Shown here one piece after another: positions 10,835 to 22,434 of a DNA stretch of 64,000 bases. The position numbers and the translations under genes were made by a program. The stretch lies in NCBI GenBank assembly GCA_020726505.1, contig JAHLEZ010000010.1:2604001-2668000 (forward strand). The letters run 5' to 3'. Numbering within the stretch: position 1 is the first letter of the stretch; each line of letters starts with the position of its first letter. Origin of the DNA: Leptodontidium sp. MPI-SDFR-AT-0119. Its lineage: Eukaryota > Ascomycota > Leotiomycetes > Helotiales > Leptodontidiaceae. The notes below the pieces were generated by a model that saw only the letters and a list, made by a program, of their open reading frames with translations, ran no database searches and was not told the origin of the DNA.

Positions 10835-13654
10835 CTTGTATGAGATATACTTCAGGTGGTTTGCACTTTTGCTCAAATTGGTGATTGGGGGGACTCTGTC
10901 TTTTATCGATTACGATCAAAACTTGGGGATAGGGATCAGCCCCCACCGGGACCCCTCACAACAACTCGGGTCTACAAGTAGGCTTGTGATGCTTACTGAA
11001 GTCAAGCATTACTCGAGGCCGATCGCACTCTGGGGAAACACACCTTCTTCTTTCGGCATGCTGGGATCGTGCGGGGTCCCGGCAGTGGAGCACAAATCCC
11101 GCTGTTGTCTGCAGACTAGCAATCGTTCTATGCGGGCCAATCAGCATTAAATCGAAAGGAGATAGATCGCCACCTACCATTCGTGTATAAAGTTTCTGTT
11201 ATGGGCCATCTTATCTACAACCTAGTCGTTGGCCTTCTTTGCGTGCAGTGCAGCTACTGCATCACGTTCCGCATCTCCCGCTCCAACCTCCATCGACGTT
11301 ATTAGCCTAAATCTGAACAAGCGACGTAAGAAGGAAAAGATTAGCAATAAATCCAATAAATATTTCGTATTATTAGTCCGAGATCAGTAATTCAAGCAAA
11401 GTGGGGTGGAGATCAAATGGGAAAGCTCAGGATGAAGCAGTCGGCCAGGCTATTTCGATATCGTCTCAAGAGACTAAATTGGACCCTAAGCATGGCTGTA
11501 TTTCCTATCAGAGGCATCCTTTAGGGTTGAAAGAAAAATGGAACAAACGTCAAGTTGGCTTGTGTGGGACGAAATATACCAGTCGCCTACGAATATTCTT
11601 TCAGAAGACATTTTACTGGCTTCCACCCCCAGGTTGCAAAGTAAATACACCCAGGAGAGCTTTACGAGATACCGAACGGAAAGAGCTCTACGATTGAATG
11701 GTCGAGTTTGGAAGGTTCTAGCAAGGCCGCAAGACTGTCTTTCTCCCCCAATTAATCGACTTAGTCGTCGGTCTGAGAATCCACCCCTAGATTCAGACCA
11801 TTGGATCGTCTTAAAAGCTTGTAGTTGCCAAAGTACAGTCATTCGTTAACAAAATACATCTGTAAGACTCTCTGCCCTTACTAATGTCGTTTCCTGTGTA
11901 GGGACCTAAATTACAGGTACTTGACCTTTCGATCGACCTGGATCTCCGCTGAATGATTGTACATTACCATTGATGAGGAACATCGAGACGAAGATTTGCA
12001 CTCGATAATTGATAGACAAGCTATCGTCGACGTGATTCCTCTAGACCTCAGCTGAATTCCGGGGAGGGCACCGAGTTGGCTGTTGAATAGGAAAGAGCAA
12101 CATCATTGGAGGTACTCGAGGAATGGTTAGGGCACTGAACGAGGGTCCGCATGTCTGTTTGGTAAGCTCACGACCCTCCCTCAGAGATATGGCACCAAGA
12201 GAACAAAACTTGAAGTGTTCAAAGCGTAACCTCCCAACCTCCGAGAAGTGTGGCAACAAAAAGAAGAACTATCAGTAGGTTAAGCCCTGCCGATCAGCTA
12301 CTGCCGGCTCGTATACCATGGAAAACGCCCAGTTCCTACATATTGCTCGATCTCACGGGCGTCTCTCTTACTAGATCAGAGAAGGGTTCGGGTGCAATAT
12401 CCACAAATGCTGGCCTAGAGATGTTTTGGCGTCACACAACACCTACCCCAGAAATATGGGATTGCCAATCCGGGGATCCGGGCATCCGGGGTCATATGCC
12501 GGCACAACTGTTATCGGTAGAGAATAATGCCCGGCGTTTTCAGGGAAATTTTAATTTCTTATTCAACGCCCCCGGAATGTTCACAAGATGTCACTAGAAA
12601 TATCTATGTGTTCCAAATGTCCCCTAGAGTAGTGTCCATTGGCCGCAAGGGACGCTAGGGATACGACCCACCATCCGCTTCTACCAGGTCCCAAAAGCCA
12701 CAAGTAAGGCATCTTCTTCACTTACGCCTCACGAGCCATGCGCCCGTCCATAAACACCTATTGTATCCTGACAGTCTCGAATCGGTTGATTAAGCAGATA
12801 CCATCCACGCACCTCCCCCTCCCCTCCTCCCGGATCATCTCAACCGATTCTTTAATAGCAGTATCATCGATTAACCAATATTCTCTAATTCGAGTTCAAT
12901 TTCGAGAGTCAAGATTACCAGTAGGAGTTGTGGAAGATAACAATTCTAGCACAAGGATGTCGCACATAAAACAGCCACGCCGAGCTGGAAAATTCCGTAA
13001 GGGACCTAGGCACGCTTCCGTTAGAAGCCGATGCTTCTATTCGGGTTCTTCAGCTAGTAAGGTCCACAGGCGTCCCGCCTCTTGACTCGACTCCTCGATT
13101 TCTAAAGCCACTTCACATGCTCTAGCCGCTTTATAGCTTATCAGCTGCCATGCCATTAGTCACCCGTCCCAGTGCCACCACCAAATCGCACCGACACGGG
13201 AAATCTCGACCAATCCCATTCAGTGCTAACCGGATGTCCCCGCCGACCCGGGCTCCCAATTATGGGGAAGGTTTATCCTAGCTAATCAGAAAGGGTTACC
13301 TTAGTCTAAATAGGCAATCGAGATTAGAGTCGTGTCCAGGTAACTAGTAACTTTGTCCTTCGAAACGTCCTCATATTGTGGCTCGGAATCGGAGCTCTGT
13401 ATGATCCGTTGCTCGCGCCACGTAACATTCACGACCATACCTGTGAGGTAGCTAAGAGCCAGCTAAGCATTTCGAACCCGACCAGAGTTATTCTAACATG
13501 TTTCTTGCCCACGCCTCCCTGTATGTCTTTGGGGGATCTCTGGCCACAGAAGCAGCACAAGACTTTGTGTATATTCCAGCTCGACGATAAAAATATTGAG
13601 GATATTGTCGATCTGGCAAGATATGCACACAATAAGGAGGGCAAAGCAGCGTTT
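10835..13654. other. 2.8-kb gene-free region upstream of the GH127 gene
   Basis: Normal base composition, no family-like frame on either strand; open frames here are short, overlap on opposite strands and show no motif or conserved-looking segments. The first few hundred bases must hold the GH127 promoter. Possible old, unrecognisable repeat debris. Confidence 0.55.
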
Positions 13655-13760
13655 TACTTCGCCTAGCTTAGCCTAGCTTATGCCATAGGCTAGGCTAAGT
13701 ACCCTCCCCCCCTTGGTTAAGCTGAGGCTAGGCTAACCAAAGCATACCTTAGGCGAGGCT
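13655..13760. repeat. Cluster of short inverted repeats (GCCTAGCTTA / TAGGCTAGGC)
   Basis: Around 13667-13700 CTTAGCCTAGC faces GGCTAGGCTAAG, and at 13715-13738 a second pair GGTTA.../...TAACC follows, separated by a short C-run. The block sits at the boundary between normal and AT-rich sequence, so it may be the subterminal region of the hAT element whose gene follows. Confidence 0.5.
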
Positions 13761-14332
13761 ATGTTAGGTTAATTATAGTAAAAGGCTAAGAGTAGGAAGG
13801 TTAATTAAGGCTAAGAGTAAACCAAGGGCAACAAATGATACTTAAGTAAAGAAGATAGATTTTTTTTAAAGGAAGTTTAATATTATATATATTAACCATT
13901 TTTTGGCCTTTACTTATTTTGTGTTTTCCGATTAATAATTAGTTATATTCTTAAGTATTATGTGGTCTTAATTAAGTTAACTTTTAGTTAATAATGTTAT
14001 CTCGTAATTAAAAGCTTTTCTTATAAAAATACCTTCTCGTACTTGCTTAATATAAGAGGTATAAATATTATATTAAGGGTTACTTAAGCTAATCTACTCG
14101 TAGAATTAACTACTCGCTATCTTTTTTAAAAGTTGATTAGAGGCTTTTTTATGAAATAGGTTTTATATTAAGTTATACCTTTAGCTAATCTTCGGGCTCG
14201 TTATCTTTTAATAAAAGTTATATTTATTTCCTTTTGAAAATTATTAATAATATAAGCTTTTAGTCGTTTTTTTCTTATTTCCTTAGTACCCTTAATATTG
14301 GAATTAAGATATTCGTTTTATAAGAGATTAAG

Positions 14333-15030
14333 TGTCACGATCTACAGGATCACGTGTGTCTTGGCCCTGAGGCTCGGCAGCCTTGCTGCACAGAGAAGCC
14401 AAGACAAAGGACAGAATCATGGGACCAGGGGTCACGTGATGGCATGGAGCTTTTGGAGCTTTAGGATCTAAGGCTCCAGGAACTTTGGAGCCCAGTGTTA
14501 CGACCTACGATGCGCCCTACGATGCGCCTCGCATTCTAACCGACACTGGCTCGTAGCATCGCTGGCTATGCGACGGCGCTAAGCCTAATAGGGAAGACTA
14601 GGAGGCGAGCCTGCGACATGTTGACGTGAATGGCACTCGACTACGCTAGGCCCCATTAGGAGGGTCCTTCATGTATTTATACTCGAGCTCCCCCTTACGG
14701 AGAGCTCTCCTTTCCTCCTTGTCTTTTCTTCTCGATTCTGAGCGTAGCCTTAGGTCCAAATACCAAGCTTGAGTCTACTCGTCGTATCAACCTTTGGTCA
14801 GCCGTAACACCCAGGGCTCCTCGAGGATCCAGTGCCGGCGAAGTTCTATATAAGCAAAGTAGTTTCCTAGGTAGTAGAGCTTCATGCTTAAATTCATATA
14901 GCAGTTTAACCATTGCTTATAACGTCTCAATTCCTATTAAGAACCGAACCTCTTGTGACTTTACTCCATAGCTGATACCAACCGACGAAGCTTGTACGAC
15001 GCGTACCAGTCAGAACCCAGCAACGTTACA
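14333..15030 (+). repeat. Solo LTR with 5-bp target duplication (ttaag), itself interrupted
   Basis: Starts TGTCACGATCTACAGG and ends CAACGTTACA; ttaag precedes it at 14328-14332 and follows it at 15031-15035. Without the nested LTR and its duplicated target it is about 379 bp. Orientation is arbitrary. It splits the hAT transposase relic. Confidence 0.75.
14496..14809 (+). repeat. Complete 314-bp solo LTR with 5-bp target duplication (cccag)
   Basis: Starts TGTTACGACC and ends GCCGTAACA, with cccag at 14491-14495 and 14810-14814. It contains a short internal duplication of tacgatgcgcc near the start. It is the least mutated of the three copies of this LTR in the window and is nested inside the solo LTR 14333-15030. 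Confidence 0.88.
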
Positions 15031-16410
15031 TTAAGAGCGTTCTTTTCACGAGTAAGCTAAGTCTTAAAGTAGTTTTTTTACGTATTTTAGAAGTATTTCT
15101 ACTTTAATTAAGGCTTAATAATAACTATCGTATATATAGCACTTATTTAATTTGTTTTATTAAAATACTCGTTAAGTTTAATTTACGAACTAATCGTATA
15201 GCTTTTTAAATACTTAAGAAATAAAGTAAATAGCTGTAAATTATTATATCTAGTTATAAGATTATCACGTGTTTTTATATGTTTAAGAAATATATTAAGC
15301 GTTAGCATATAATCAAACAGCGTACCACGGGAAGAATTAGCCAAAAAACCTTCGCTACGCAAAGTAAGATTATAGAATGGTTTTAAAATAACTAATACTT
15401 TAGTAAGAGCTTACTAATCGTTTGTAATTAATATATTATGTAAGAGAAGTTATTCTCGCTTTTTATTAGTTTAAGCTTTTTTCCGTATTTCCGCGCTCTA
15501 TTTAAAATCAGCGAAGTTAATATAAAAGTACTTAATTTGGTCCCGTAACTTAATAAATCTTTTAATTATAATATATAAAGAGTTTTAGTAAGTAGTGTTA
15601 TTAATTATCAAGTTTAAGTAGTTAAAATCTCTTTTTTCTTTGCTATTTAGGCCTTTAATATTTCTAAACTTTTCCTGGCGCTATAGCAATTAAGTAATAA
15701 AAATAAAAATATTATAAAGCTTTTTAATAAGTCCCCTTTTTCTTTATAATTTTAATTCTTTAGTTAAATCTTTATAAATAGGTTAATTAACTTCTTGCTT
15801 AAAAGCATTATATTTTGTACTAAAAAGAAAGGTTTTAGTAAATAAGTTAATTATATAGCCTAAACAACGAAAGCGACGTGCTTTATTCTTTTAGGCGGTT
15901 ATATTAAGAAAAAAGTGCTTAAAAATAGCTTTAATAATAGTATTGTTATTAATCGCATTATCCGTAATAAAGTAGCTAATATTATCTTTTAATTCGTAAT
16001 CGTTGATTATTTATATAATAACCCTCGCTTGATTTTACCCCGAATAAGAGTCGTGAAGTTTTTAAATAACTAGCAAAGTCTAAAAATCAAGAATTATTAA
16101 GTTAATTATATTTTCTAAAAGCAAAGGTATATAGTGAGAAAATCTAATAAATGCGCATTAGCGAATTGCTTATCTACTACGTGATATTATTAAAATCTAA
16201 GTAATATATTTTAATAAGCTAATTAAGCGTTATTAAAATATTTAATTATTTCCTAAAAATGTTATGTAGTAAATAAAAAATAATTAAGTAAAGTTAAGTT
16301 AGATGCGGGGGGCACTTTTAATATCTAATTAAAAATATTAAGGTAAATATGACTTACTAATTTATTAACTCCTATGGCGTTTATATAATATACAACGATG
16401 CTTATTAAAG

Positions 16411-17129
16411 CCAGTGTGTCAAATGAATAGAATAGAATAGAATAGAATAACACGTGATTATTCTATTCTATTTAACAAAACTAGCTCTTATTCTATTGTA
16501 TTTAACTAATATAAGGTTATTATTCTATTCTAGTTAAATAACCCTGAATAGTTGCTGAGTAAGGGGCTAGTTAGCTACTTGGTCGCCGGCGAATCTGATG
16601 CCGCCAAGCTTTCTCGACGATTCTCTGGTACAAGGGTCAATAACCTAATTAGAAACCTGAGATTTAAGGAATTTTACTCCTCTGAGTAAAGCTTTCTTTT
16701 ACTCTTGGCGGATTTGTTATGCCTGATACGAGATAATTAGAGTCACTCGCTTAATTTAAGGTTCGGAAAGTTATGGCAGCTTTACTGAATTTAGAAAGGT
16801 TTCTGCCCTTAAAGCTTATTAAGCGGGGCTAGCGATAAGGAGCCTTCGGGAATCGACTCGTAAAATCTCACTTCTTCTAGTTTTATTAATTACAAACTAA
16901 ACCATTAGTAATTATAATCAATTAGTTAGTAGTAAATTCGATTATAATTAATATTATAAATTATTAGAATTTTAAGTTTTATATTCTTTTATTCTTTCTA
17001 AAAATAAAGCAGAATAGTTGAATATTAGTTAACTAATTAAAAATAACTATTTTATTCAAATCAAATTTCTGTTATTCATATTCTATTCTATTCTAGTTAA
17101 CTAATATGAATAATCCTTTGACGCGCTGG
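16411..17129. mobile_element. Probable non-autonomous hAT-type element (MITE)
   Basis: Termini CCAGTGTGTCAAA (16411-16423) and TTTGACGCGCTGG (17117-17129) are inverted repeats differing by two transitions. Inside both ends lie runs of the pentamer gaata/tattc and sequences like tagttaactaatatgaata. No coding capacity. A matching 8-bp target duplication is not visible (attaaagc versus ggcattgc), so the class is likely but not proven. Confidence 0.6.
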
Positions 17130-17677
17130 GCATTGCAGCAAGGTCCCAAGGAGCCTGCCGGATTTAACTAATTCCAGGTCGACCCTGTAGATTATAGGCG
17201 ACTAGAAGTAAATAAACGTAGAGCCCAGCAGATCTCAATTGACTGAAGATGTCCTAATACTTTCTCCTCTAGCAGAAATTCCGTTACAAATGTGTCAACA
17301 TCCTACAGCCTTCAATCTGCCCCTGTCTGCATCGATTAACATGCCTCAACTGACAGCTGTCGAGTGAAAGGAACATGCCGTTGGCAATAAGCCATGGCTG
17401 TTCAATGCGTCCTGGTAACAAAAGAAGAAAAAAGGAGACAAGAAATACTATATCGGGATTAAAGGAGCTGGGAACAAAAATGTTCGGTTCGGGGAAGTTC
17501 AAGCATCTGCCGCTATGGTACGATCTCTCAGGCCACACACGGTACTGCCAAGTATTGAATTAGAAAAGAGTGTACGCCAACAGCGATCAAAGCGTCCACT
17601 GACAAGCCATTTGAATGAACATCACTTTCCACAAAATATCCACCCCTATTCTGCCACCATCAATGTTTTTTTTTTTT
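17130..17677. other. Spacer between MITE and MULE, no gene recognised
   Basis: Normal-composition sequence with no convincing frame; ends in a run of twelve T immediately before the MULE. Confidence 0.5.
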
Positions 17678-20177
17678 GGGTACAGCTAAATCGACACACA
17701 GGAATAGCTAAATCGACATACGCTAAGCAAGCGAGCCGAAAATAAAGAGTGCATTTATTATTACTAAAATTTGTATGAATAACTATGTACAGTGCATAAT
17801 TAGTATTTATATTAACGCATCCAAATCATCTAATTCAAAGTCCGCGTCCTAGGTGTAAACCTCAACTCCTCTAATTACCTCTCGTTACATAAGATTAGTA
17901 GTAATTGTAGTAGTATCTTTAATACTATCTGACTGATATACTAATGAAATGCCTTACATATATGCTCTCTCTCGGCGAGTGCCAGGCTCATACAAATCCC
18001 TATACCCAAGCTCAAGTCTTTATATAACTAATGTAGTCGATGATACGCTAATCTGTACTAGAAAAGTCTGCCCAAGTGATATAGGGGCAGAGCTAGAGGG
18101 TAGTTCAAAGAATGAAGGGTCCCGGCGAGTACTTGAAGGTGCCACCCTACTACCAAGCGCACCCTTAGGCCTACCTTTACCTTTGACTTTTAAGGGGTTC
18201 AAGAGCGGAAGAGTTTAAAGTGTAACTAAAGGCCTTATGGGAGCATTAACCTCAGGCCTGTTGTAGTACTAATACAGATGAATATCACTTAAAAAAACTA
18301 CTCTACACTCTTGCTTTCTCTTCCAAAGAGTGTAAAAACAAGGGAGACTAAAGGCTTATTATATACTACAAGTACAGCTCGAGTCAGGAGGCCCTTGGGC
18401 AGGTAGCTTACTGAGCTCTTAGGTGATCTTAGTGAGAGCCCGGCTATGGACAGACTGAAGGACAGCAGTAAAAATAGGGATATTTGTACTGTGTCTTAGT
18501 CGTAATTGCTACTGGGCAACAGCTATACGAATGCCGGTATACTAAGCGGTCCAAAAGAGTTGCATTTTAAGGAATACACCCCTAAGGTCTGCATGCCCAC
18601 GCTGTAAATACAGCTTAAGGATAACATGGCTTCCCTCAATTAGACTAGTAACAGTGACCCCGAAGTGATATGATTAGTTAACCTAACAGGCTATAAGCTT
18701 CTCTTTCCATAAGAGCTAGGTGCCTTCACAGTAACTCATTACTTGTAATAGAAACCGGAGCCTCATCTCTTTTAGTTAATCATTATATGCCTACTCAGTT
18801 GTACTAGCCAACAGTATATTCCAGGAGCTAAGGAATGCTTGAAACTTAAGATAGCGTGTCTACTTTCTGTCGTCTCCTTTGATTAGACTAAGGAAGAACT
18901 TCTTTGTCTTTATTAAGACGTTCATGTTAATATACCAACGGCAAAGGATATGCCGAGAAGTAAGGAACTGTGTATCTAAACACTTTATAAGAGCTAATTC
19001 TCTATCTATTATAATAAAAAGTGGCTCTATAATGTTGTGCTCAATTATTAGAGACCGCAGTTAAGTGGTAGCCCAAAGGTAGTCTGCCTGCGTCTCCCTA
19101 GAAAGAAATGTTAACCTTAGCTATACTATTATATTATTTCCTGTAATTCCACATATATTTAGCAAAGGCATATTGAATCTGTTTGTTTTATATATACAAT
19201 CGAGTAGTAAAACATCAGAATACTGCTTCCACAGCTCGAGGGAGGTAGGGTGGATAAAAAAGAGTCGTTGTAAAGCACCGGTATAAGGGTAGTACTAAGG
19301 GTAAAAATCGTTAGCTTATAATTCCTATAAGATTTATTAGTAATAAGTAGACAAGAATTATTAGGGACAGCACCTTTATAAGCCATTAAATAGGGGTCTT
19401 CCCTCTTAACTATTTTATACACTCTTTTGCCACAAGATTTGAGATATCTTTAGAGGTCAACGTAACACTTAAGTCTTCCTCTCGTAAGGTTAACAGAATC
19501 TAAGCGTTTAAGAGACTAGCCTTAGCTAAGGTATCAATTGAAGCACGAATCTCTATAGGAGTAGAAGCAATTCTGTGTGCTAGATAAGCTATAGAATCTA
19601 TAGACGCCGCATAATTATGTATTGCCTCTAGGACCTTTACTTCCCACTGCCTTAAAACCTTATCTTATATAAGAGCAACCCTCATTAGACAATCGCACTT
19701 CTTTAAACTAGTATTTTGGCGTCTCTTAGAAGAGTGAACATCCTTTTGCTTTCCTCTTACGTCGTATTTACTTACGCGATCGTAGATAAATAATGTACGG
19801 AATAGCCTTAAATCCCGTTGCCGAAGAGTATAGCCATTAGCTTTCGCATGCGCCTAGAATGTAGTAAAAGCAGTAGTAACGTCGCTGTAAATTGCTGCAG
19901 GAGGCGCGGGGCCACAAGGTCGAGTAATGGAAGAGGCCATAATAGTTACAGGTCAAGGGGTACTATTAAAATCGTGAAGTGTTGTCTAAATAGCTTCAAT
20001 TTTCAATTCTAGGGGCTAATTATATAATTATAAATTTTATAATATACACAAGAGGCCCTTGCCACGTAGTACAAATTAGTATGGCATGGCGAGGTTGATA
20101 AATGACACCCGCTAAGTCAATACATTTTTAGCGTATGTCGATTTAGCTATTCCTGTGTGTCGATTTAGCTGTACCTC
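17678..20177. mobile_element. Mutator-like element (MULE) with long inverted repeats in T-tracts
   Basis: The ends carry inverted repeats of about 50 bp built from two copies of a GCTAAATCGACA motif: GTACAGCTAAATCGACAC at the left, its complement at the right. The outermost bases are GGGTACAGC and GCTGTACCTC. A run of 12 T lies directly before and 11 T directly after, so the 9-bp-class target duplication typical of MULEs would be all T and cannot be measured. The interior codes on the minus strand for a MULE transposase. Mutation is milder than in neighbouring AT-rich elements, so the insertion may be younger. Confidence 0.82.
17870..19940 (-). pseudogene. MULE transposase with FAR1-like DNA-binding domain, inactivated
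   Basis: ATG at 19940. The N-terminal part has HAKANGYTLRQRDLR, KKCDCLMRVAL and VLEAIHNYA, the Cys/His pattern of the WRKY-GCM1/FAR1 zinc domain found in MULE transposases. Around 19250-18950 follows ELWKQYSDVLLLDCIYKTNR, then MPLLNICGITGNN and IIIDRELALIKCLDTQF, then RHILCRWYIN: the MULE DDE core with the first Asp in LLLDC and the second in DREL. The C-terminal tail near 18200 is basic (KVKGKGRPKGALGS). About ten in-frame stops, mostly TAG/TAA at Gln/Trp positions, and at least one frame change kill it. It resembles the fungal Hop type, inferred from architecture only. Confidence 0.82.
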
Positions 20178-20369
20178 TTTTTTTTTTTGTTTCAATCTTG
20201 ATATATCGAGTTCGACACCCCTTCTCTTCCCTTCTCTAAAAACGTGAGATTCTTGCACATCGTCCATCGATTTCCTCTATCTTTTAATTTTCTGGCCTCT
20301 GATAAACAACGCTCCTGCAATTTTGCTCATCTACATCCAACACAAGTCAGGTCACCTTGAAACAATACG
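20178..20369. promoter_or_regulatory. Short upstream region of the monooxygenase gene
   Basis: Only about 190 bp separate the MULE end and its T-tract from the monooxygenase ATG; any nearer promoter elements must sit here or inside the transposon. Pyrimidine-rich stretches occur but no defined motif is recognised. Confidence 0.35.
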
Positions 20370-22142
20370 GTGCCCTTATCAAAGCATCGACCATTGAACG
20401 ATATCGACATGACTATGAACGCTAGCGATGCAACACTACCATCTGTACTTTCTCAGAAGCTCGAGCGTCCTCCAACTGCCCACAGCTCCTCCACATATGC
20501 CCCCGCTCTTCTCCGTGTCATCATAATTGGTGCTGGCATTGGCGGGCTAGCCCTCGCGCAGCTCCTCCACCGCGTCCCCAACATCTCCATAACAGTCTAC
20601 GAGAAGCGCGCGCGTGACTCCCCGGACAACCTCACCGGCTTCCGGGTGATGCTTTCGTCCTTCGTGGCGCGGAACTTGAAAGCGAGCCTGCCAGTCCCGG
20701 TCGCGCAGGCATTTCACGATAGCATAGGGGCCCAGCCGCTCCAGGGCCAAGAGATGAAGTTCGTGCAGGGCAATGGGCGGGAGCTGTGTAAGTGGCGCCC
20801 GGATGAGGTAAAGGATCAATTTAGTGTGTCGAGATCGCTGCTTAGACAGGCTTTGTTGGAGGATTTGGACGGCGTGGTACATTTTGGGACTGGGTTTCGG
20901 AAGTTCACGAAGTGCGTAGATGGGAGGGTCATGGTTTATTTCGAGAATGGAGTCGAGGATTGGTGTGACTTGTTGGTTGGAGCTGATGGGTTTGGTTCAA
21001 GAGTATGTATGGATTTTTTTTAATCTCCCTCGTACTGTCATTCGATCCATATTTCTTGCATGAGCTTTAGTGGCTACTGAGAATCATTGTCTATCTTCTT
21101 AAGCCAGTATAATATCTTTAAGCAACTTTTACAACCAGTGTTATTTTCTATATCCATATTCTTATATGTTTCGCTTCTCTGGGATCTCCTAACACTATAT
21201 TTCCCCAGGTTCGCAGGCAGTTCGTCCCAGGATCTATGGTAATTAACACCGGTGTCGTCGTGATCTACTTCAAAATCCCCTTAACACTCGAGACATTATC
21301 ACTCATGGGCTCAACCAGCGGCACCATGGCCTTCTGCTCGCATAACCAAAATATCATTCTCCACAGCTGGCAAAACCCCAACAAAATCTTCGCAACCAAT
21401 TACACTAAAGACGATATCGAGCCCACGGAATCCTTTATCATGTTCGGATACGGGTCCCCCGTCTCCCGCTTTGTGAACCGTCGGTGTGCACCTCAGAATC
21501 TGACTAAGCAGGAACTCAAAAACGAGGTGGTAGCGAGATCAAGGGCTGAGAAGAAAATGCATCACACCTTTCTCGCGCTAGTGGAAAAGTGTCTAGTTGA
21601 GACGGCATTTGTACATGTGGTCAAGAAATGCGAGGCCATTCGTCCGTGGAGTGATGACCAAGTCACTTTGATTGGTGATGCAGTATTCAAATATGTCGTG
21701 TTTCTTGCATTTTATTTTATTTTCTCATTTGGTGGATCTTTTTCTTGCCCAAAGGCTCTAGGCATCTCTTCAAAGAATACTGTTGTGGAGAGCGAAGTAC
21801 TGATATAATGGTAGCATGGCCACCACCCTTGGCAAAGGTGCAAACTGCGCCCTTCTTGGCGCCATTTCTCTGACCGAAAACCTCACACTCCCTCGTCTTT
21901 ATACATCGCCGTCGCCTTTCTATTCCCTCTATAGCCAAGCTCTGTCTACACTCGATACGCGGCAGTCTTTTAGCGCCCAGCTCGTGAAATTCTCCAAGGA
22001 GAGTGTTGCGCGAAGACTTGAGGAGCGGTCACGCAGCGAGTTCTTACAAACTGTATTTTACTTTGGTGAAGGGAAATTGGCTACCTTTTGTCGGGATACA
22101 GGAATAGAGTTGGCTTTGAAGTGGATAGAGAGAGAGAGATGA
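20370..22142 (+). CDS. FAD-dependent aromatic-ring monooxygenase (PHBH fold)
   Basis: Flavoprotein hydroxylase using FAD and NAD(P)H. Exon 1 (20370-21002) has the Rossmann motif VIIIGAGIGGLALAQLL, the GFRVML-type stretch and the DG motif LLVGADGFGSR. A 206-bp intron (GTATGT donor, CCTAACAC branch, CCCCAG acceptor) leads to exon 2 (from 21209: VRRQF...), which ends after the GD motif VTLIGDAVF. Exon 3 (from about 21815) continues MATTLGKGANCALLGAISL, the normal sequel. The second intron is awkward: the frame needs a donor after two codon bases, which GTTTCT at 21700 supplies but inserts extra residues, so a frameshift there is possible. With that donor the model has 483 residues, usual for the family. 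No signal peptide. The substrate is unknown. Confidence 0.82.
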
Positions 22143-22434
22143 AGATCTCGAAGTATATTTAATTATGTTAAACTCTATACAGTGACCTTCACATTGTATA
22201 TAACTTTTATTTTAAAAAAATTTATTAGAGGATTTGAGAATATCTCGTCGGGACGTTTGACTATGATTATGTATAAAGCTTTTACTTTTGCTTTTTTTGA
22301 AGTCATAGGATGGTGTGGAGTGGGATCTAGCGACCCTACAGATCGGTTAATGTACACACTTCAACGTCCTGTTTCCTTCTTGGCATCGACCGTACGAAAG
22401 TAAGAGTTGCGGCCATTGCTCCCGGCCCCCCTTA
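22143..22434. other. 3' flank of the monooxygenase gene
   Basis: About 290 bp up to the Tc1-like element; no gene seen. Confidence 0.5.

Larger units (their letters stand above)
13880..16260 (-). pseudogene. RIP-degraded hAT transposase, interrupted by nested LTRs
   Basis: On the minus strand the part 15040-16260 reads, through many stops, ILKPFYNLTLRSEGFL, then SSRGTLFDYMLTLNI, KYLKSYTISS and KYF-NT-K, the core order of fungal hAT transposases (compare the common WKYF...TW). The part 13880-14330 continues with FIPLILSKYEKVFL then KLLITR and LIKTT-YLRI, matching the C-terminal hAT dimerisation region (SIPxxSAExERVFS...). The two halves are separated by an LTR insertion (14333-15030). Clear TIRs of the whole element were not found; the inverted repeats at 13655-13760 may mark one end. 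The amino-terminal end near 16260 is approximate. Confidence 0.72.

Noticed and set aside
11401..12600. Several open frames of 70-118 codons on both strands
   Set aside because: They overlap each other in antisense, lack motifs and family-like text, and have no exon context.
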